This document shows positions 63,267-64,000 of a stretch of 64,000 nt of DNA, in pieces. Positions within the stretch are counted from its first letter, which is position 1. Each line of letters opens with the position of its first letter. The notes under the pieces are model-generated. The model worked only from the letters and a program-made list of their open reading frames with translations. It was not told where the DNA came from and did not search any database. The stretch is from Ceratodon purpureus. Its lineage: Eukaryota; Streptophyta; Bryopsida; Pseudoditrichales; Ditrichaceae. Location of the stretch: positions 37,263,918 through 37,327,917 of the forward strand of contig CM026426.1 in assembly GCA_014871385.1 (NCBI GenBank). The letters run 5' to 3'. The translations under genes and the position numbers were made by a program.

Positions 63267-64000
63267 AAAGTCCCAATTTTGTAAGATTCTCGTCCAATGG
63301 AGTTGGCGGCGTGCATTAAATCTCGGATCATTGTCGTGATATAGAGTCCGCTTTGCGTTATAAAATTCTGGCTCTGACGGCTGTCTTGTGCCTGCCTTAC
63401 CCCTAATTAGTTTTTGCGTATGTTGTGTATCCTCTCCATGTACGATACTGGCGTTCTAGCCAGGGCAATGCGTGAAAGACTCTTGCATGCGAGCTTGTAA
63501 TCTATCTTTTGCAATGGAATTCCTTTGCGTCAAAAAATAAAAAAAACTCTTGCATGCAACCTCCACCTGTATGGTTCCTTCCTTTTTTTCTCAAACACGA
63601 TTCTGAATGTGCAACTGTCCAGTAAGAACTCACTGTAGAGCTGATCATCACAGAGTACTTGAGTAACGATTAATCCAACACCCGGTCGGACACATCCTTG
63701 CAATTCAAACTCATCCTCATCGTGATCCGTAACTATAAACTTGAGGAATACCTCCAAACTGGTGATAGTTTTGTACTTGTACAATGCTCCAGTATCCTAT
63801 CTTCTATGTGAAAAGTCGTCCGACGAGGACCTCAATCGGGTCTTTGAGATGAAGTTTGCTCTTTGGCACAAAAAACATCCAAGAAAGATAATGAAAAAAT
63901 AATAAGGAAAACTTTAATCGATAAAAAACCAAGCCGGACCAACGCAGCGGAACCCTGTCCCGGATGGCGTGATAATTGGGGAGCACCAAAGCTTGGAAGG
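63267..64000. other. Right edge of the window, no recognised gene
   Basis: Minus-strand frames at 63,530-63,784 (84 codons; FLKFIVTDHDEDEFELQGCV) and 63,804-63,989 (61 codons) are protein-like in composition but unrecognised. They could be the 3' exons of a gene entering from beyond the window. Confidence 0.25.

Noticed and set aside
1-64000. CRISPR arrays, bacterial operons, rRNA or organelle genes
   Set aside because: None of the expected repeats, Shine-Dalgarno-linked gene runs or conserved RNA sequences was seen. Introns and transposon types indicate nuclear streptophyte DNA.

Overview
The window reads as nuclear DNA of a streptophyte, most likely a charophycean green alga such as Chara. 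The supporting signs are TTTAGGG-type telomere-like tracts, CACTA, PIF/Harbinger and hAT elements of plant style, a DUF7869-type transposase, AT-rich intergenic DNA, and GT..AG introns. No housekeeping gene, rRNA, functional tRNA, CRISPR array or bacterial-style operon was found. Family names are from memory and all alignments were done by eye.

Almost everything recognisable is DNA transposon, much of it nested. (1) Bases 86-12,480 form a block dotted with an 18-bp GATC-centred palindrome. It carries a broken DUF7869-type transposase gene (4,625-8,040), an accessory gene (9,377-9,943), a small gene (10,817-11,152) and duplicated fragments. (2) Bases 12,611-14,711 (minus strand) are a truncated copy of a TIR transposon whose long copy is at 32,168-47,128. 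(3) Bases 14,905-18,372 are saturated with CCGG-type motifs and carry unrecognised minus-strand ORFs. (4) Bases 18,373-26,442 hold decayed pieces: a zinc-knuckle fossil, a degraded minus-strand gene with a C2HC-type finger, and a CACTA-like start with a Transposase_24-like ORF. (5) Bases 26,443-30,350 are AT-rich with no supportable gene.

(6) Bases 30,351-49,300 are the most informative part. A PIF/Harbinger transposase gene starts near 31,310, stops at 32,167 and resumes at 47,132. The 14,961-bp interruption begins and ends with roughly 40-bp inverted repeats (CATTAGG...CCTAATG) and leaves the PIF coding phase intact across the junction. The inserted element encodes a DDE-like transposase I cannot assign to a named superfamily, a coiled-coil cargo gene and two minus-strand ORFs. 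It is stippled with an 11-bp palindrome, TGCTGSCAGCA. It has itself been hit by a 737-bp TIR element, related copies of which lie at 30,351-31,000 and 54,240-54,973. A 401-bp element with the same CATTAGG termini lies at 62,866-63,266.

(7) Bases 49,450-58,480 are a GC-richer block with many TCGGAC/GTCCGA words. It contains an F-box-like ORF, a paralogue of the accessory protein of block 1, and a hAT transposase split by the third G-rich TIR element. (8) Bases 58,490-64,000 are AT-rich DNA with local duplications, one further ORF block and the 401-bp element.

Four ideas deserve follow-up: the unassigned 15-kb transposon family; the block-specific dispersed palindromes, which look like transposase-binding sites; an accessory protein family shared by two unrelated transposons; and in-frame TAG stops that look like CHG-methylation decay of CAG codons.
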